A program made the translations under genes and the position numbers. A stretch of 64,000 bases of DNA from Marinilongibacter aquaticus (lineage in GTDB: Bacteria; Bacteroidota; Bacteroidia; Cytophagales; Spirosomataceae), in the NCBI RefSeq assembly GCF_020149935.1, contig NZ_CP083757.1, positions 2,009,501-2,073,500 on the forward strand, written 5' to 3'. The notes under the pieces were generated by a model. It was not told the origin of the DNA. It saw nothing but the letters and a program-made list of their open reading frames with translations, and ran no database searches. Below, piece by piece: positions 37,254-47,572 of this stretch (within the stretch, counting starts at the first letter, position 1; each line of letters begins with the position of its first letter).

Positions 37254-40200
37254 TTAGTTTTTTCTCGCATATTGAGAGGGCGACACCCCGAAAAGCTTCT
37301 TAAATGAAGAAGAAAAGTACGAATGAGATTCTATGCCGATTTGATACATCACTTCGGCCACATTGTAGCCTTCGTGACTTTCCAGCAATTCGGCTGCACG
37401 CTGTAACCTGAAGTTTCTGAGATATACATTGGGCACTTGGCCCGTGAGCTTTTTCAATCGGCGGTAAAGGTGAGAAGGACTTAGATTAAGTTCTTTCGAC
37501 AATTCCTCCACGCCAAATTCAGAATTGGAAAGATGGTTCGCAATATGTGCATTCAGATCTTCCAGAAATTCTTGATCGCGTTTCGTGATGCCCAAATCAT
37601 CTTTATTTTCGGGCAAAAAGCTATTTTTCGAAAAATATTCTTTGATTCTGAGCGTGTTGTTTATCAACTTTTCCAATCGCAGTTCTAGATGTTTCAGCGA
37701 AAAGGGCTTGCTCAAATATTCGTCGGCTCCATATTCAAGCCCCTTTATCAGGTTTTCTTCATCGCCCAATGCCGTAAGCAGCAGCAAGGGAATATGGCTC
37801 GTATCCGCATTCGATTTGATCTGCTCACAAAAAGTAAAACCGTCCATTTCGGGCATCATTACATCGCTGATAATCAAATCAGGTTCTTTCTTCTTGATCA
37901 TTTTCAAGGCTTCAAGCCCATTTCCCGCCACGGCCACATCGTATTTTGCAGAAAGGGCTCTGAGCAAAAATTGTTGAATATCCACTTCATCTTCCACCAA
38001 CAACAGCGATTTTTTCTCCGATTGCCTGTCTTCTGTCCAAAGCACCGGAGTAGAAGGATTTTCATTCGACAAAGGAACCCAATCGTGCACATACGATTTC
38101 GAGGCCGTTTCATTTTGAGTCAGAAAAGGCTCTTCCGAACCAGAAGGTATCGTGAGCGAAAACCGAGTTTCCACGCCCTCTTCGCTTTTCACCGAAATTT
38201 CTCCGCCCAGCAATTGCACCAAAGACCTGGAGAAAGCCAAACCAATACCGCCGCCGCCTACATTTTCTCCCCCTTTTTCTCCCAAGCGGTAAAAGCGTTC
38301 GAAGATTTTTTCTAGACTTTCTTGCGGAATGCCCCGCCCGGTATCCACCACATCGATGAAAATGGTTTTCTTCTCCAGCACATTTTCAACCCGAGCTTCA
38401 ATCCAGATTGCACCATCTGGCGGTGTATTCTTAAAAGCATTGGACAGCAGATTGTAGAGAATCCGTTCCAATTTTTCCACATCCGTCACCAAAGTTTCAT
38501 TGGGTGTGGCAATTTTGTAGAAGAAATTGATGTTTTTCTCGTTGGCGTAATTTTCAAAAGCCTCGGTTGTGGGGTAAAGAAATTCGCCCAAGGTCAGTTT
38601 CGAGGGCGTCAATTTAACCCCGCCTTCTTCCACTTCTCTGAACGTGATCAATTGATTGGCTAGGTTGAGCAACCTCTTTGTATTCTTTTTGATGATAGAC
38701 AAATAGGCCAGATTATCGGGATTCACATTGTCGGTCATCAATTGTTCCAAAGGCCCCGAAATCAATGTCAAAGGTGTGCGAAACTCGTGCGACAGGTTTG
38801 TGAAATAGCGGAATTTGCCTTGGTTGATGATCTCAATACGCTCTTTGTCCAATTCTTCGAATTTCAGGCGTTGGTTCAATTTCTCAAGCCGTACGAAATA
38901 GGCCATAATACCGACGATCACCCCAGCAAATATTATGAAAAACAATAAATAACTCCACCAGGTATTGTACCAATACGGCAACACTTCAATGGCAATTTCT
39001 TTGACATGCTCACTCCACACGCCATCGCTATTGGCCGCTTTTATCTTCAGCACATAATTGCCAGCTGTGAGGTTGGTATAATTGATTGTGGTTTTGCCCA
39101 AGTCTTCGTGCACCCAATCGTCGTTAAAACCCTCGAGCTTATACGAAAGGCTATTTTTGGAAGGCGATGACGTTTGCCTGACCACCACACTGAAAGATAA
39201 GTTTCGTAGACTCCGTGGAATACGAATCCCTTTGGTTTCTGTAATGGATCGGGATAGCACACGGTTTCCATTTATTTCTTCTCCGATCTTAAACGGTTTA
39301 TTATCAATTATCAGCTCGGAAATCAGTACTTTTGGGGTTTGATTCTTCAGCTTTACTTCCTCAGGTTTAAACAGTGTCAAGCCATTTAACCCCCCGAAAT
39401 AAAAATATCCTGACTTCCCACTAAAATGAGCCACCTCTCTGAAATTGTTCTGCGGAAGTCCATCCCTTACATCGAATAGGTTTACGGAATTGTCGCTGGG
39501 GTTGAACTTGACCAAACCCATGTCGGTACTGATCCACAAATACTTGCTTCGATCTTCCAAAATTCCGTAGACGGCATCATCGGGCAATAGATTGTTTTTA
39601 TTAAAAAGCTCCCCGTTCTTAGGTTCCGCGTGGTCGTCAAGCACCAATTTATTCAGCCCACCCCCAAAAGAGCCTATCCATAGGCGTCCTTTCCCATCTT
39701 TGTAAAGAGAAAAAACATCATGGTATGCGAAAGCCGCATTATTCCCATTGGCACTGTAATCATGATTTATTACAATATCTTCTCCATTAAAAGAACAGTC
39801 CAATAAGGCCTTTGATGTACCCAACCAAAACCTATCGTCTTGATCTTTAAGAATAACCTTCCCTCTTCCAAACTGGCTTGTCATACGCGACCCCACTTTC
39901 AAACGTGGTTTTGCACTTTTTTTTATCTCATCCCAAGGGTTTTCCAAAAGAACAATCCGGTCTCCTGCCAACAGGACATGGTCCTTATCTATCTGGCAAA
40001 TGTCGCGTATGGTGACAGGTTGTAAGGTTTCACCCCGATCTTCAAGGTCTATCCTTTTGAATTGATTTGTGTTGAGTTCATAGACGGCAATAGATCTATC
40101 TGAGCCTATCCAAATAAAGCCTTTGTTATCTTCGTACAAGCAACGTACAATATCGTTTTCAATCAAATTGAACTGCCCTCTCAGGTTTTCAAATTTTAAA

Positions 40201-41432
40201 TTTCGTACAGTATGATCATTCACAATACCCACACTCCTGATAAGAGGCTCATTAAACCCTGCTAACCAAAGCCTACCCTTACTGTCTTCCAAAATATCCA
40301 TCAGCAGGTTGTCGGCAATGGATTGTTTGTCGTATGGATTGTGACTGTATACAAGAAACGGTTTTTGGGTCAAGTCCAATTTATTCAAGCCTCCTTGGGC
40401 TGTACCTATCCACAGTACATTGAATTCATCCATGTACAAAGAATTTATATTCGCACTGCTTATGCCCTTTTCATCAAAAGTATCATAACCAAAATGCCTT
40501 ATAAGCTCCCCCTCATCATTAAATTGATACACTCCCTGCCTTCTGGTTCCCAGCCAAATCGCATTAGAACCATCTTCAAACATAGTTTGCACGTATAAAG
40601 GTTGGGCCATCTTGTACTTGGCTTTCGAACCTCCAAATGACTTTAAAATTTTAAGTTGTCCATCAATATTCCATTCGGCTACATTGAAGGAATCGGCTGT
40701 ACCTATGTATAACTTTTTATTGGACTTATTAACGAGAAACACCGAAATGTCTTTTCCCTCGAAAACCGCCTGACCGGTTTCGGATACAACCTGCACATGC
40801 CGAGAGGGGTCCCATTTTACTTTGAGACTTTGCAAACCCACATTGGTAGCCAGAAGCAATGCATCCTCCTCCAAAAAGTTGAAATCATTAATGGCATACC
40901 TGTCGGAAAACTCCCCCAAAAGCCCTTCTGTCGTTTTAAAAGTACCCTTTGCAGGATCAAGCAATTCGCATTCGCTCAAGTCTTCGTCTCCCAAAAAAAC
41001 GATCTTGCCATCCTTTCCAGCCTTTATCTGCCGTACATATTGCCTGTTTTTCAAGGGCACAGCGTAAAACTTTTCGAGCCAAGGCACGTACACATTCAAA
41101 CCAATGTTCGAGCCTATCCACAAAATACCTTGGCTGTCGCTGAACAAAAAGGTAATGTAATTGCTTACAAGGCCTTGGCTTTCTCCAATTTCGCGTACGT
41201 AGGTTTTAAACGTATAGCCATCATAACGGATCAGTCCATTGGGTGTACCGTACCAAAGAAAGCCGTATTTATCCTGCTGAATGGTGTTGATGGTATTTTG
41301 ATTGAACCCCTCTTTGTTTGAAAATCGCTCGATATTCTGGCCCAAAACCACATGCACGATAAGAAAGGCAAGAATCCCCAAAAAGAACCTGAAACCATTC
41401 CTTTCTCCAAAGCTTTCCATTATTGTGGTCAT
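37254..41432 (-). CDS. Hybrid two-component system regulator (HTCS1)
   Basis: The 1392-residue protein carries a complete HTCS architecture. There is a signal/membrane segment at the N-terminus, then periplasmic two-component propeller repeats (WIGTPNG..., LWIGSFGGGLNKL...) and a Y_Y_Y domain (SYKLEGFNDDW). Next come a membrane segment (about 835-855), HisKA with FTNLSHEFRTPLTLI, the ATPase (LSNAFKNTP, GGGGIGLAFS) and a receiver domain (about 1142-1255; ISDVMMPEMDGF, KPF). A C-terminal AraC helix-turn-helix pair lies at about 1295-1392. It senses a glycan fragment in the periplasm and activates utilisation genes. The SusC operon is the obvious target candidate. Confidence 0.95.
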   Translation of the reverse strand: MTTIMESFGERNGFRFFLGILAFLIVHVVLGQNIERFSNKEGFNQNTINTIQQDKYGFLWYGTPNGLIRYDGYTFKTYVREIGESQGLVSNYITFLFSDSQGILWIGSNIGLNVYVPWLEKFYAVPLKNRQYVRQIKAGKDGKIVFLGDEDLSECELLDPAKGTFKTTEGLLGEFSDRYAINDFNFLEEDALLLATNVGLQSLKVKWDPSRHVQVVSETGQAVFEGKDISVFLVNKSNKKLYIGTADSFNVAEWNIDGQLKILKSFGGSKAKYKMAQPLYVQTMFEDGSNAIWLGTRRQGVYQFNDEGELIRHFGYDTFDEKGISSANINSLYMDEFNVLWIGTAQGGLNKLDLTQKPFLVYSHNPYDKQSIADNLLMDILEDSKGRLWLAGFNEPLIRSVGIVNDHTVRNLKFENLRGQFNLIENDIVRCLYEDNKGFIWIGSDRSIAVYELNTNQFKRIDLEDRGETLQPVTIRDICQIDKDHVLLAGDRIVLLENPWDEIKKSAKPRLKVGSRMTSQFGRGKVILKDQDDRFWLGTSKALLDCSFNGEDIVINHDYSANGNNAAFAYHDVFSLYKDGKGRLWIGSFGGGLNKLVLDDHAEPKNGELFNKNNLLPDDAVYGILEDRSKYLWISTDMGLVKFNPSDNSVNLFDVRDGLPQNNFREVAHFSGKSGYFYFGGLNGLTLFKPEEVKLKNQTPKVLISELIIDNKPFKIGEEINGNRVLSRSITETKGIRIPRSLRNLSFSVVVRQTSSPSKNSLSYKLEGFNDDWVHEDLGKTTINYTNLTAGNYVLKIKAANSDGVWSEHVKEIAIEVLPYWYNTWWSYLLFFIIFAGVIVGIMAYFVRLEKLNQRLKFEELDKERIEIINQGKFRYFTNLSHEFRTPLTLISGPLEQLMTDNVNPDNLAYLSIIKKNTKRLLNLANQLITFREVEEGGVKLTPSKLTLGEFLYPTTEAFENYANEKNINFFYKIATPNETLVTDVEKLERILYNLLSNAFKNTPPDGAIWIEARVENVLEKKTIFIDVVDTGRGIPQESLEKIFERFYRLGEKGGENVGGGGIGLAFSRSLVQLLGGEISVKSEEGVETRFSLTIPSGSEEPFLTQNETASKSYVHDWVPLSNENPSTPVLWTEDRQSEKKSLLLVEDEVDIQQFLLRALSAKYDVAVAGNGLEALKMIKKKEPDLIISDVMMPEMDGFTFCEQIKSNADTSHIPLLLLTALGDEENLIKGLEYGADEYLSKPFSLKHLELRLEKLINNTLRIKEYFSKNSFLPENKDDLGITKRDQEFLEDLNAHIANHLSNSEFGVEELSKELNLSPSHLYRRLKKLTGQVPNVYLRNFRLQRAAELLESHEGYNVAEVMYQIGIESHSYFSSSFKKLFGVSPSQYARKN

Positions 41433-41753
41433 CTTTTTTATGAGTCTACACGCAAATACCTATACACGAAACTGCTTTTCAGCTCAAAACAAAGCCATTT
41501 AATGGGACAATTTTACAGGAGATCAAAAGCTGGCAGTATGCTCAAAGAAAATACTTTTCTATAAATAGTTATAATTTTTTGTATAAAATTTCTATTTAAC
41601 ACAAAAATGTCCTCAAAGTATTCACCATTCCTTCACTTCCACAATAAAGTGGCACGCGTTCGTGTATTGATTTGGGTTCGATATTCCTGCCCCTGTCTGG
41701 TTTCATTAATAGGCCGTATGGAAAATCGTGTTGATCTAGATTATTTTACTACT
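41433..41753. other. Intergenic region between the two hybrid regulator genes
   Basis: This gap of about 320 bp is AT-rich and must hold the HTCS1 promoter. I see no gene and no copy of either direct-repeat operator. Confidence 0.5.
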
Positions 41754-44700
41754 TCAATTCTTCGCTTCTTTTCCACCGCATATTTGGCTTGGATTTCTTC
41801 CAAAAACCTTTTTAAACTGGCGGCTAAAGTAGCGTACATCTTCGTAGCCCACAGACAGGGCCACTTCATTTACCTGATAATTGCCTGTTTCCAAAAGTTG
41901 CATAGCCCGCTGCATTCTTGCCGATTTTACAAAATCATTTACGGTCATCCCCGTCAGTGCACGCAGCTTGCGGTACAAAACCGAAACACTCATGCCCACG
42001 TGTAGGGCAATCTCATTTACGCCAAAACTTTGCACAGATATGTTCTCGATTACCAAATCGCGTAGCTTTGCAATGAATTCCCCATCGGCGTTCGCTAGCG
42101 TTTCGTTTCCCGCACCCAATGCCAACGATTTATTGTAATAGGCCCGCAATTCTTCACGCACTTTGATCAAATTAGCAATTTTCAAGGAAAGCACGTTGGG
42201 GTCAAATGGCTTCACCAAATAATCGTCCGCACTGGCATTCAAGCCCTCGATCACTTGCGAAACCTCGCTTCGGGCCGTCAGCAAAACAACAGGGATATGC
42301 GAGGTCCGCGTATCTGTTTTCAGGGTGCCGCACAAATCCAAACCGTTCACTTCGGGCATCATGATGTCACAAAGAACCACATCCGGAATATATTCGAAAG
42401 CCAAATTCAAACCTTCTTGCCCATTCGACGCCGACAAAACATGGTACATCCCCCCGAAAATCTCCTCCTCAAAAGCCCTCAATTCGTCGTTGTCTTCGAC
42501 AATAAGAAGGGTATTCTTCTTCTCAGTTGAAGGCGGTAGCGTTGATTCTGATTCATTTGCCAGCTGAAATGTAAGCGTATTCGCCAATGCAGTTTCCTCT
42601 TTCCCGAATTGCTCTTGACCGAAATGCGATTTCCCTTTCAAAAGCTTGATGGTAAAACAGGTTTCTCCCTGCTGGCCTCCTTGCTGTTCTATACTTGTGA
42701 CTCCTATATTTCCATGGTGTAACTCTACAATAGCTTTTGACAAAGCCAAGCCAATACCGTGGCCACCGTAGGATTCTTGATGATCGTGATCCTGAAAAAA
42801 ACTCTCAAACAATTTGCTCAGATGCTGGGGTTTAATGCCCCTTCCGCTATCCATAACTTTAACTAGCACTTCATTTGACACCTCCAACAGTTCCACCGAT
42901 ATCGCCCCCCCATTGGGGGTAAACTTGAAAGCATTGCTCAATAAATTGTAGAAAACCTTTTGCAGCTGCCCCAAATCAAACCAAAGGTTCACCACTTTAA
43001 CAGAATAGATAAACTCAAGCGTGATATTCCTGTCCTCGGCCAAGTGCTCGAAAGAAGACAAAATATTTTTTAAAACCTTGACCAAGTCGTATTCGTAGAC
43101 TTTCAGCACTACACTTTTATTCTGGATTTTCCGAAAATCCAAAAGCTCGTTCACCAGCTGCATAAGTTTTGCCGAACTGTTCCGGGCATAGGTGAGGTGG
43201 GTCTGGGCGACAGTATCTCCCGAAAGATCGGCAAAAGTCTTTTCCAATGGCCCTATAATCAATGAAAGGTGGGTTCTCACCTCGTGGGATAGATTGGTAA
43301 AGAAGTCGAGTTTTACCTGATACAGTTCGTTCTCGCGTCTCAGCTTATCTCTCAACCAAAAATAGCGGATCAACAAAGAAAGAAAAGCTATCGTACTCAA
43401 TATATAAGCCAAATAGGCGTACCCTGTTTTCCACCAAGGGGGCAGCACTTCTACCGAAAGTCGGCGGGGCGTACCTGTCCAATACCCCTCTCCGTCGCTG
43501 GCCTTTACTTCGAACACATAATTGCCCGGCGACAAATTCATGTAGGCCGCCGAAGGCGTGGCCGTATAGACCCAATATTTGTCGAAACCTTGCATTTTGT
43601 AGGCATAATGGTTTCTTTCCGAACGCCGAAAGCTCGTCAAGGCAAAATTCACAGAGAAAATATTTTGATCATGCCTCAAGACCAAATGCTCAATTTCATT
43701 GATATTTTCTGACAATACGCCACTGCTGTCGCCCACCGCAACCTCTTTGTTAAACAAGTTCAGGGCAGTAAATACAATATGAGCCATTTCCCCTTCATCG
43801 GCAATTCCGAGCGGAGAGAAATTGAATACTCCCTCATTGGTCATAAAGTAAAATTCGCCCTTCTCGTCTTCGACACTCGAAGCCTGCCGCGAAACTCCGC
43901 TATGCGGCAAACCATCCATAAACCCATAAGTTTGTCTTCTTCCGCTCTTCGAGTGGAATCGAGTAAGTTCAGAATTGGACATAAGCCATAAATAGCCCTT
44001 TTTATCCACTCTCAAATCTTCGACGTTTTCCAAGTCGATTCGCTCGTCCAATACAAATGCATCGGTCTCTTTGTCGTATCGCTGGAGGCCCTGTTTGGTG
44101 GCCGCCCAAATTGAACCCGAAGCCCCTTCAGCCATTTTCCAAACACCCGCGAAACTCCCACTGGATTTACTTTTGTCCGTCAGTATTCGCACAAAATCCT
44201 TGGCATTCTTTTTCAACAGAAAAACCTCATCCCCTCCCCCTATCCAAATATTTTGCTTAGAATCTTCGATTATCGAATGTGAATACGTGACGGATTGATA
44301 GCGGCTAAATTTCTTTTCCTTCTTGTCGAATAGCAAAATTCCGAAAGTGCCCACGATCCAAAAACGTCCCTGACTGTCCTCCAAAATATCAAAGGGATCA
44401 CCCTTTTTAATATAATTCTCACCGGCAATCCATGTAGGGTAATCGCGATACACGTTTGTTTTAAGGTCACAACTTGTCAGCATGCTATTCCCAGCCGCCC
44501 AAAGTACCTCATTCTCATCGATATAAAAACAGTTGTAGTCCGAAACGCTCCTCAGTTTCAGAGCCTGCGATCGGGCATGACCCACCCCATCGAACAATGT
44601 CAGTTGGTTTTGCTTTTCGTTGATCAACCACAAGCCTCTCCCATGCCTTGGTCCCATCCAAGCATTGGCAAACGCCTTTCCCTTGCTCACATCCTTTTCA

Positions 44701-45776
44701 AAAGGCCAAGGTGAAAAGGTAGGACTATCCGGACAAAAATAACTGATCCCATAAAAAGAGCTATTCAGCCATATTCCACCTTGTTTATCAAAATACATTG
44801 TGGTGATGTGGTTGTCCGGTAAACTGTAGGCATTTTGAGAATCGTGTCTCAACCAGTTGACTTTATGCTTGACAGGATTGTATATAGCCAAACCAAGATT
44901 AGTCGAAGTCCAGAAATCTCCGCTTTCATCCTGGTGCATTCCAGTGATTACAGGCCAAGCCCCATCCGGCCCCCTAAAGTCCTTCACCTTCTCAAACTCC
45001 TTTGCTTTGGTGTCGAACCGGAACAAACCACCACCATTGCTGCTCAGCCAGATAACATCCATTTTGTCGACAAAAAGACTATACAGTTGATTGACCAATG
45101 GCGAACCAAGCGTCGGTTGTATACGGAAAAGCTCGGGTTCTCCATTCCGCATTGGAATATACACCAGCCCATCCAAACTACCGAGCCAAAAGTCGCCGTT
45201 TGAGGTCTGACCAAAGGATACAATATCTTGCGAGGGGCCTTCAAAAACTCGATGAATTATATACGTTACCTTTACCTCATCGCCTTCAAGAGCGATTCGA
45301 TTGAGCCCAAATGGAGTCCCTACCAAAATATGCCCCTCCGGCCCTTCGGTTATAAAATAGATCTGATTGTTTTTTTCGGGGTTTGTGTTCGGAAGGTTGT
45401 GGTCTATATGTGTGAAATTATCCTGTGCTCTGTTGTACAAGTCTAAGCCCCCTGTTCCCCCAATCCAGAGATTCCCTTTCGAATCACAAAAAGCCGCCCG
45501 AAGCTGATTTGAAGAAATGGAGTGCTTATCCGAAGCGGCATTACGATACCGCTTCAGTCCTTGTGAATCGTATCTGTACAGCCCTCTTTCTGTGGCGAGC
45601 CACACAAAGCCCTCCGCATCTTGCACGATATCCTGCGTATTGGCAATTGACTTCCCCCATTTGTCCGTTATTTGACGGAACACCTGAGCATTAGACAAAG
45701 AAGGGGCCAGAAGAGAGAAAAAAACACACCAAAACACCCCAAAAACTGTACGTGTAAGGTCAGCCGGATATCTCAT
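41754..45776 (-). CDS. Hybrid two-component system regulator (HTCS2)
   Basis: I chose the ATG at 45776 (1340 residues) because it opens a signal peptide (FGVFWCVFFSLLAPSLSNAQ). Earlier in-frame starts at 45824 (ATG) and 45863 (TTG) only add polar residues. The domains are propeller repeats, Y_Y_Y (YAYKMQGFDKYW), a membrane segment, and HisKA with FTNLSHEVRTHLSLI. The usual proline after HExRT is His here. The ATPase, a receiver domain (LCDIMMPEVNG, VKPF) and two AraC helix-turn-helix motifs follow. The genes to its right carry repeated direct-repeat promoter elements that this AraC output could bind. I infer, but cannot show, that it controls them. Confidence 0.93.
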   Translation of the reverse strand: MRYPADLTRTVFGVFWCVFFSLLAPSLSNAQVFRQITDKWGKSIANTQDIVQDAEGFVWLATERGLYRYDSQGLKRYRNAASDKHSISSNQLRAAFCDSKGNLWIGGTGGLDLYNRAQDNFTHIDHNLPNTNPEKNNQIYFITEGPEGHILVGTPFGLNRIALEGDEVKVTYIIHRVFEGPSQDIVSFGQTSNGDFWLGSLDGLVYIPMRNGEPELFRIQPTLGSPLVNQLYSLFVDKMDVIWLSSNGGGLFRFDTKAKEFEKVKDFRGPDGAWPVITGMHQDESGDFWTSTNLGLAIYNPVKHKVNWLRHDSQNAYSLPDNHITTMYFDKQGGIWLNSSFYGISYFCPDSPTFSPWPFEKDVSKGKAFANAWMGPRHGRGLWLINEKQNQLTLFDGVGHARSQALKLRSVSDYNCFYIDENEVLWAAGNSMLTSCDLKTNVYRDYPTWIAGENYIKKGDPFDILEDSQGRFWIVGTFGILLFDKKEKKFSRYQSVTYSHSIIEDSKQNIWIGGGDEVFLLKKNAKDFVRILTDKSKSSGSFAGVWKMAEGASGSIWAATKQGLQRYDKETDAFVLDERIDLENVEDLRVDKKGYLWLMSNSELTRFHSKSGRRQTYGFMDGLPHSGVSRQASSVEDEKGEFYFMTNEGVFNFSPLGIADEGEMAHIVFTALNLFNKEVAVGDSSGVLSENINEIEHLVLRHDQNIFSVNFALTSFRRSERNHYAYKMQGFDKYWVYTATPSAAYMNLSPGNYVFEVKASDGEGYWTGTPRRLSVEVLPPWWKTGYAYLAYILSTIAFLSLLIRYFWLRDKLRRENELYQVKLDFFTNLSHEVRTHLSLIIGPLEKTFADLSGDTVAQTHLTYARNSSAKLMQLVNELLDFRKIQNKSVVLKVYEYDLVKVLKNILSSFEHLAEDRNITLEFIYSVKVVNLWFDLGQLQKVFYNLLSNAFKFTPNGGAISVELLEVSNEVLVKVMDSGRGIKPQHLSKLFESFFQDHDHQESYGGHGIGLALSKAIVELHHGNIGVTSIEQQGGQQGETCFTIKLLKGKSHFGQEQFGKEETALANTLTFQLANESESTLPPSTEKKNTLLIVEDNDELRAFEEEIFGGMYHVLSASNGQEGLNLAFEYIPDVVLCDIMMPEVNGLDLCGTLKTDTRTSHIPVVLLTARSEVSQVIEGLNASADDYLVKPFDPNVLSLKIANLIKVREELRAYYNKSLALGAGNETLANADGEFIAKLRDLVIENISVQSFGVNEIALHVGMSVSVLYRKLRALTGMTVNDFVKSARMQRAMQLLETGNYQVNEVALSVGYEDVRYFSRQFKKVFGRNPSQICGGKEAKN

Positions 45777-45918
45777 AAAACCGTGACGATTTGAGCCATC
45801 GAAACCGGAAGCAATTCTGTTCATTAAATCAGTGTTCAGTAAAAACGCTTTGAACTTAATCAATTGGGTTCAAAAGGCGGTCAGTATTTCATATAATAAC
45901 CGAACACAAGAGTGCATT

Positions 45919-45949
45919 GACAAGATTGACACACCGATTCGACAAGATA
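45919..45949 (+). promoter_or_regulatory. Direct-repeat element, site A (near HTCS2)
   Basis: GACAAGATT (45919-45927) and GACAAGATA (45941-45949) are 22 bp apart, with CACAC at offset 11. This is the best-conserved copy of the element. It points away from HTCS2 and lies about 140 bp before the chosen HTCS2 start. A weak -7-like box (AACCTTTC) follows at 40 bp instead of the 37 bp seen at the other sites, so promoter function here is unsure. It may serve HTCS2 autoregulation instead. Confidence 0.55.
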
Positions 45950-46247
45950 ATAACATATATATTAATCCGTTATACACAGCAACCTTTCTCACATTTCTAT
46001 TTGTCCGGAGCTTAAAGTGGAACCGTAAGCTACATATAAGAATAGCTTCATTTTCAGCAGTAAACCTAAACAGGTACGGTCGCCCGAACACCGAATCCGA
46101 CCAGTTCTCCAGGCCTCTTCTATTTAAATCCACAAATAAAGGGTGAACCAGATTTCTAAGTGGTTAACACCTGGACAAAGAAACCCCAATTAGGCCCAAT
46201 GCTAAGTAGAGTAATTAAGGCACTCATTTACATTTAGAATGACAAAA

Positions 46248-46314
46248 GGCAAGATTGTGGCACACTTTTGACAAAAATAAGACGTACAGTTTTATCCATA
46301 AACGGGCATCTTTG
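46248..46314 (+). promoter_or_regulatory. Direct-repeat promoter, site D (orphan)
   Basis: GGCAAGATT (46248-46256) and GACAAAAAT (46270-46278) are 22 bp apart, with CACAC between them. A CATCTTTG box at 46307-46314 lies exactly 37 bp from the second half-site, matching sites B and C. The sequence downstream holds no clear gene, only a doubtful frame and a run of hairpins ending near 46891. Confidence 0.5.
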
Positions 46315-46462
46315 CACAAGATTAAATTTATGGGAATGTTAGTCCTAAAAGATTGCGAATGCCCGGAAGTCGTGTGAAATTATTTTATCCACGAACCTCC
46401 TATTTCGATTGACTTTTAGTCAAGCAGAATGTTTTGATGCACTTGTTTAGAAAACTGTTGAC

Positions 46463-46696
46463 ATGGTAGCTGGTTTTATTGATTTGAAGGTAAATTATTT
46501 TGAAACGAGTTTGGACGCTGTAACTTGGCCCAGAAATTGTACAAACGATACAATCCTGACTTTTTGTACTACCCAATCATGTAGAATAAAAATGAGCGGG
46601 AATGGATTCGATATTCTCTCTTTCTATTTTACTCGGAATGGCGAAAAATACCGGTATTGGCCTGATTCCTGTGACATTGCATTCACTGTCGGATAA
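46463..46696 (+). CDS. Doubtful small frame downstream of site D
   Basis: The frame encodes 77 residues, begins MVAGFIDLKVNYFETSLDAV and contains five cysteines. It starts about 150 bp after the -7-like box of site D and ends about 100 bp before a series of hairpins, so it could be the product of that transcript. It has no signal peptide, no leader like the neighbouring peptides and no family I know. A chance frame is at least as likely. Confidence 0.2.
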   Translation: MVAGFIDLKVNYFETSLDAVTWPRNCTNDTILTFCTTQSCRIKMSGNGFDILSFYFTRNGEKYRYWPDSCDIAFTVG

Positions 46697-46796
46697 ACGT
46701 AAAATGGCTGGCATTTTATTTGTTCCTTAAGAACAAATAAACGAATACTTTCTTTTTCATAAAGAAAAAAAACTTTAACCACGATTATATTGGAGT

Positions 46797-46891
46797 ACCC
46801 GTAAAAGGGTTTTTAGTTTAGCTATTTAACTTAATAAGTTAAATACACAAATAGACAAGGGTCTGCATGTCATTTGCAGGCCTTTTCTTGT
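46797..46891 (+). ncRNA. Candidate structured RNA or terminator cluster
   Basis: Three potential hairpins follow each other: ACCC/GGGT with a T-run (46797-46814), a perfect 10-bp inverted repeat with a one-base centre (46824-46844, ATTTAACTTA arms), and GGGTCTGCA/TGCAGGCC with outer ACAAG/CTTGT arms (46855-46891) followed by T-rich sequence. The last one is a plausible terminator for a transcript from site D. Whether the unit makes a regulatory RNA is not shown. Confidence 0.35.
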
Positions 46892-47505
46892 GTAATCAAA
46901 TTAAGTGTATGGAGAGGACAGATACAAGAGAATTCATAGAAAAATAACGTTAATTAATATACGTTAAAGAATTTTGCAACACTCATATTTAATTGAGGCT
47001 TATTTGATGCAAAGGCAATTGATTTAATCGACTCATTATTATTTAGACGCGAACTCTTTTTGGTATTATTTATGAGCTCATGTTCTAATCCTGTTGCCCC
47101 TTCTATCTAGAATGCCCCCTATAAATTTAAACCTTTTGGTCCACGCGAAACCCACGCCACTTCAATAAATCATACTAGACAATGATGCTGTGAATCCTTG
47201 ATGACCCACACAGCCGTTATGTCACAAATGTAAACCCATTCTCAGGCAGTCGGTCTTTCAAAATATCAAGGCAAAGATATCATCAGATTCTTCCAAAATT
47301 CAACGCCATCGAACCTTCTGTCACTCCCCCTTCAAGAGAGTCTCGAAGCAAAGGACTGTTTTGAATCCAGAGCTCTCCCTCCCGAAAAAGATAAGAAAAC
47401 ATTTGTATTCATTACATATACAACTTTAACATCCTTCTCAACCTAAAAAAACAAGCAAAAAGCATACTTCTCGACTAAAAAAGCGTTCGATTTTTTCACA
47501 CAAGT

Positions 47506-47572
47506 GACAAGATTATCACACTAATTTGACAAGATACCAACGTATACACCTCCGTTCGCTGAGATAATTTTG
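47506..47572 (+). promoter_or_regulatory. Direct-repeat promoter, site B (unit 1)
   Basis: GACAAGATT (47506-47514) and GACAAGATA (47528-47536) are 22 bp apart with CACAC at offset 11. A perfect -7 box TAATTTTG (47565-47572, consensus TAnnTTTG) lies 37 bp after the second half-site. No -33 box is visible, which fits an activator-dependent promoter. Transcription would begin near 47580 and give a leader of about 380 nt before the 1880-residue gene. Confidence 0.65.
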
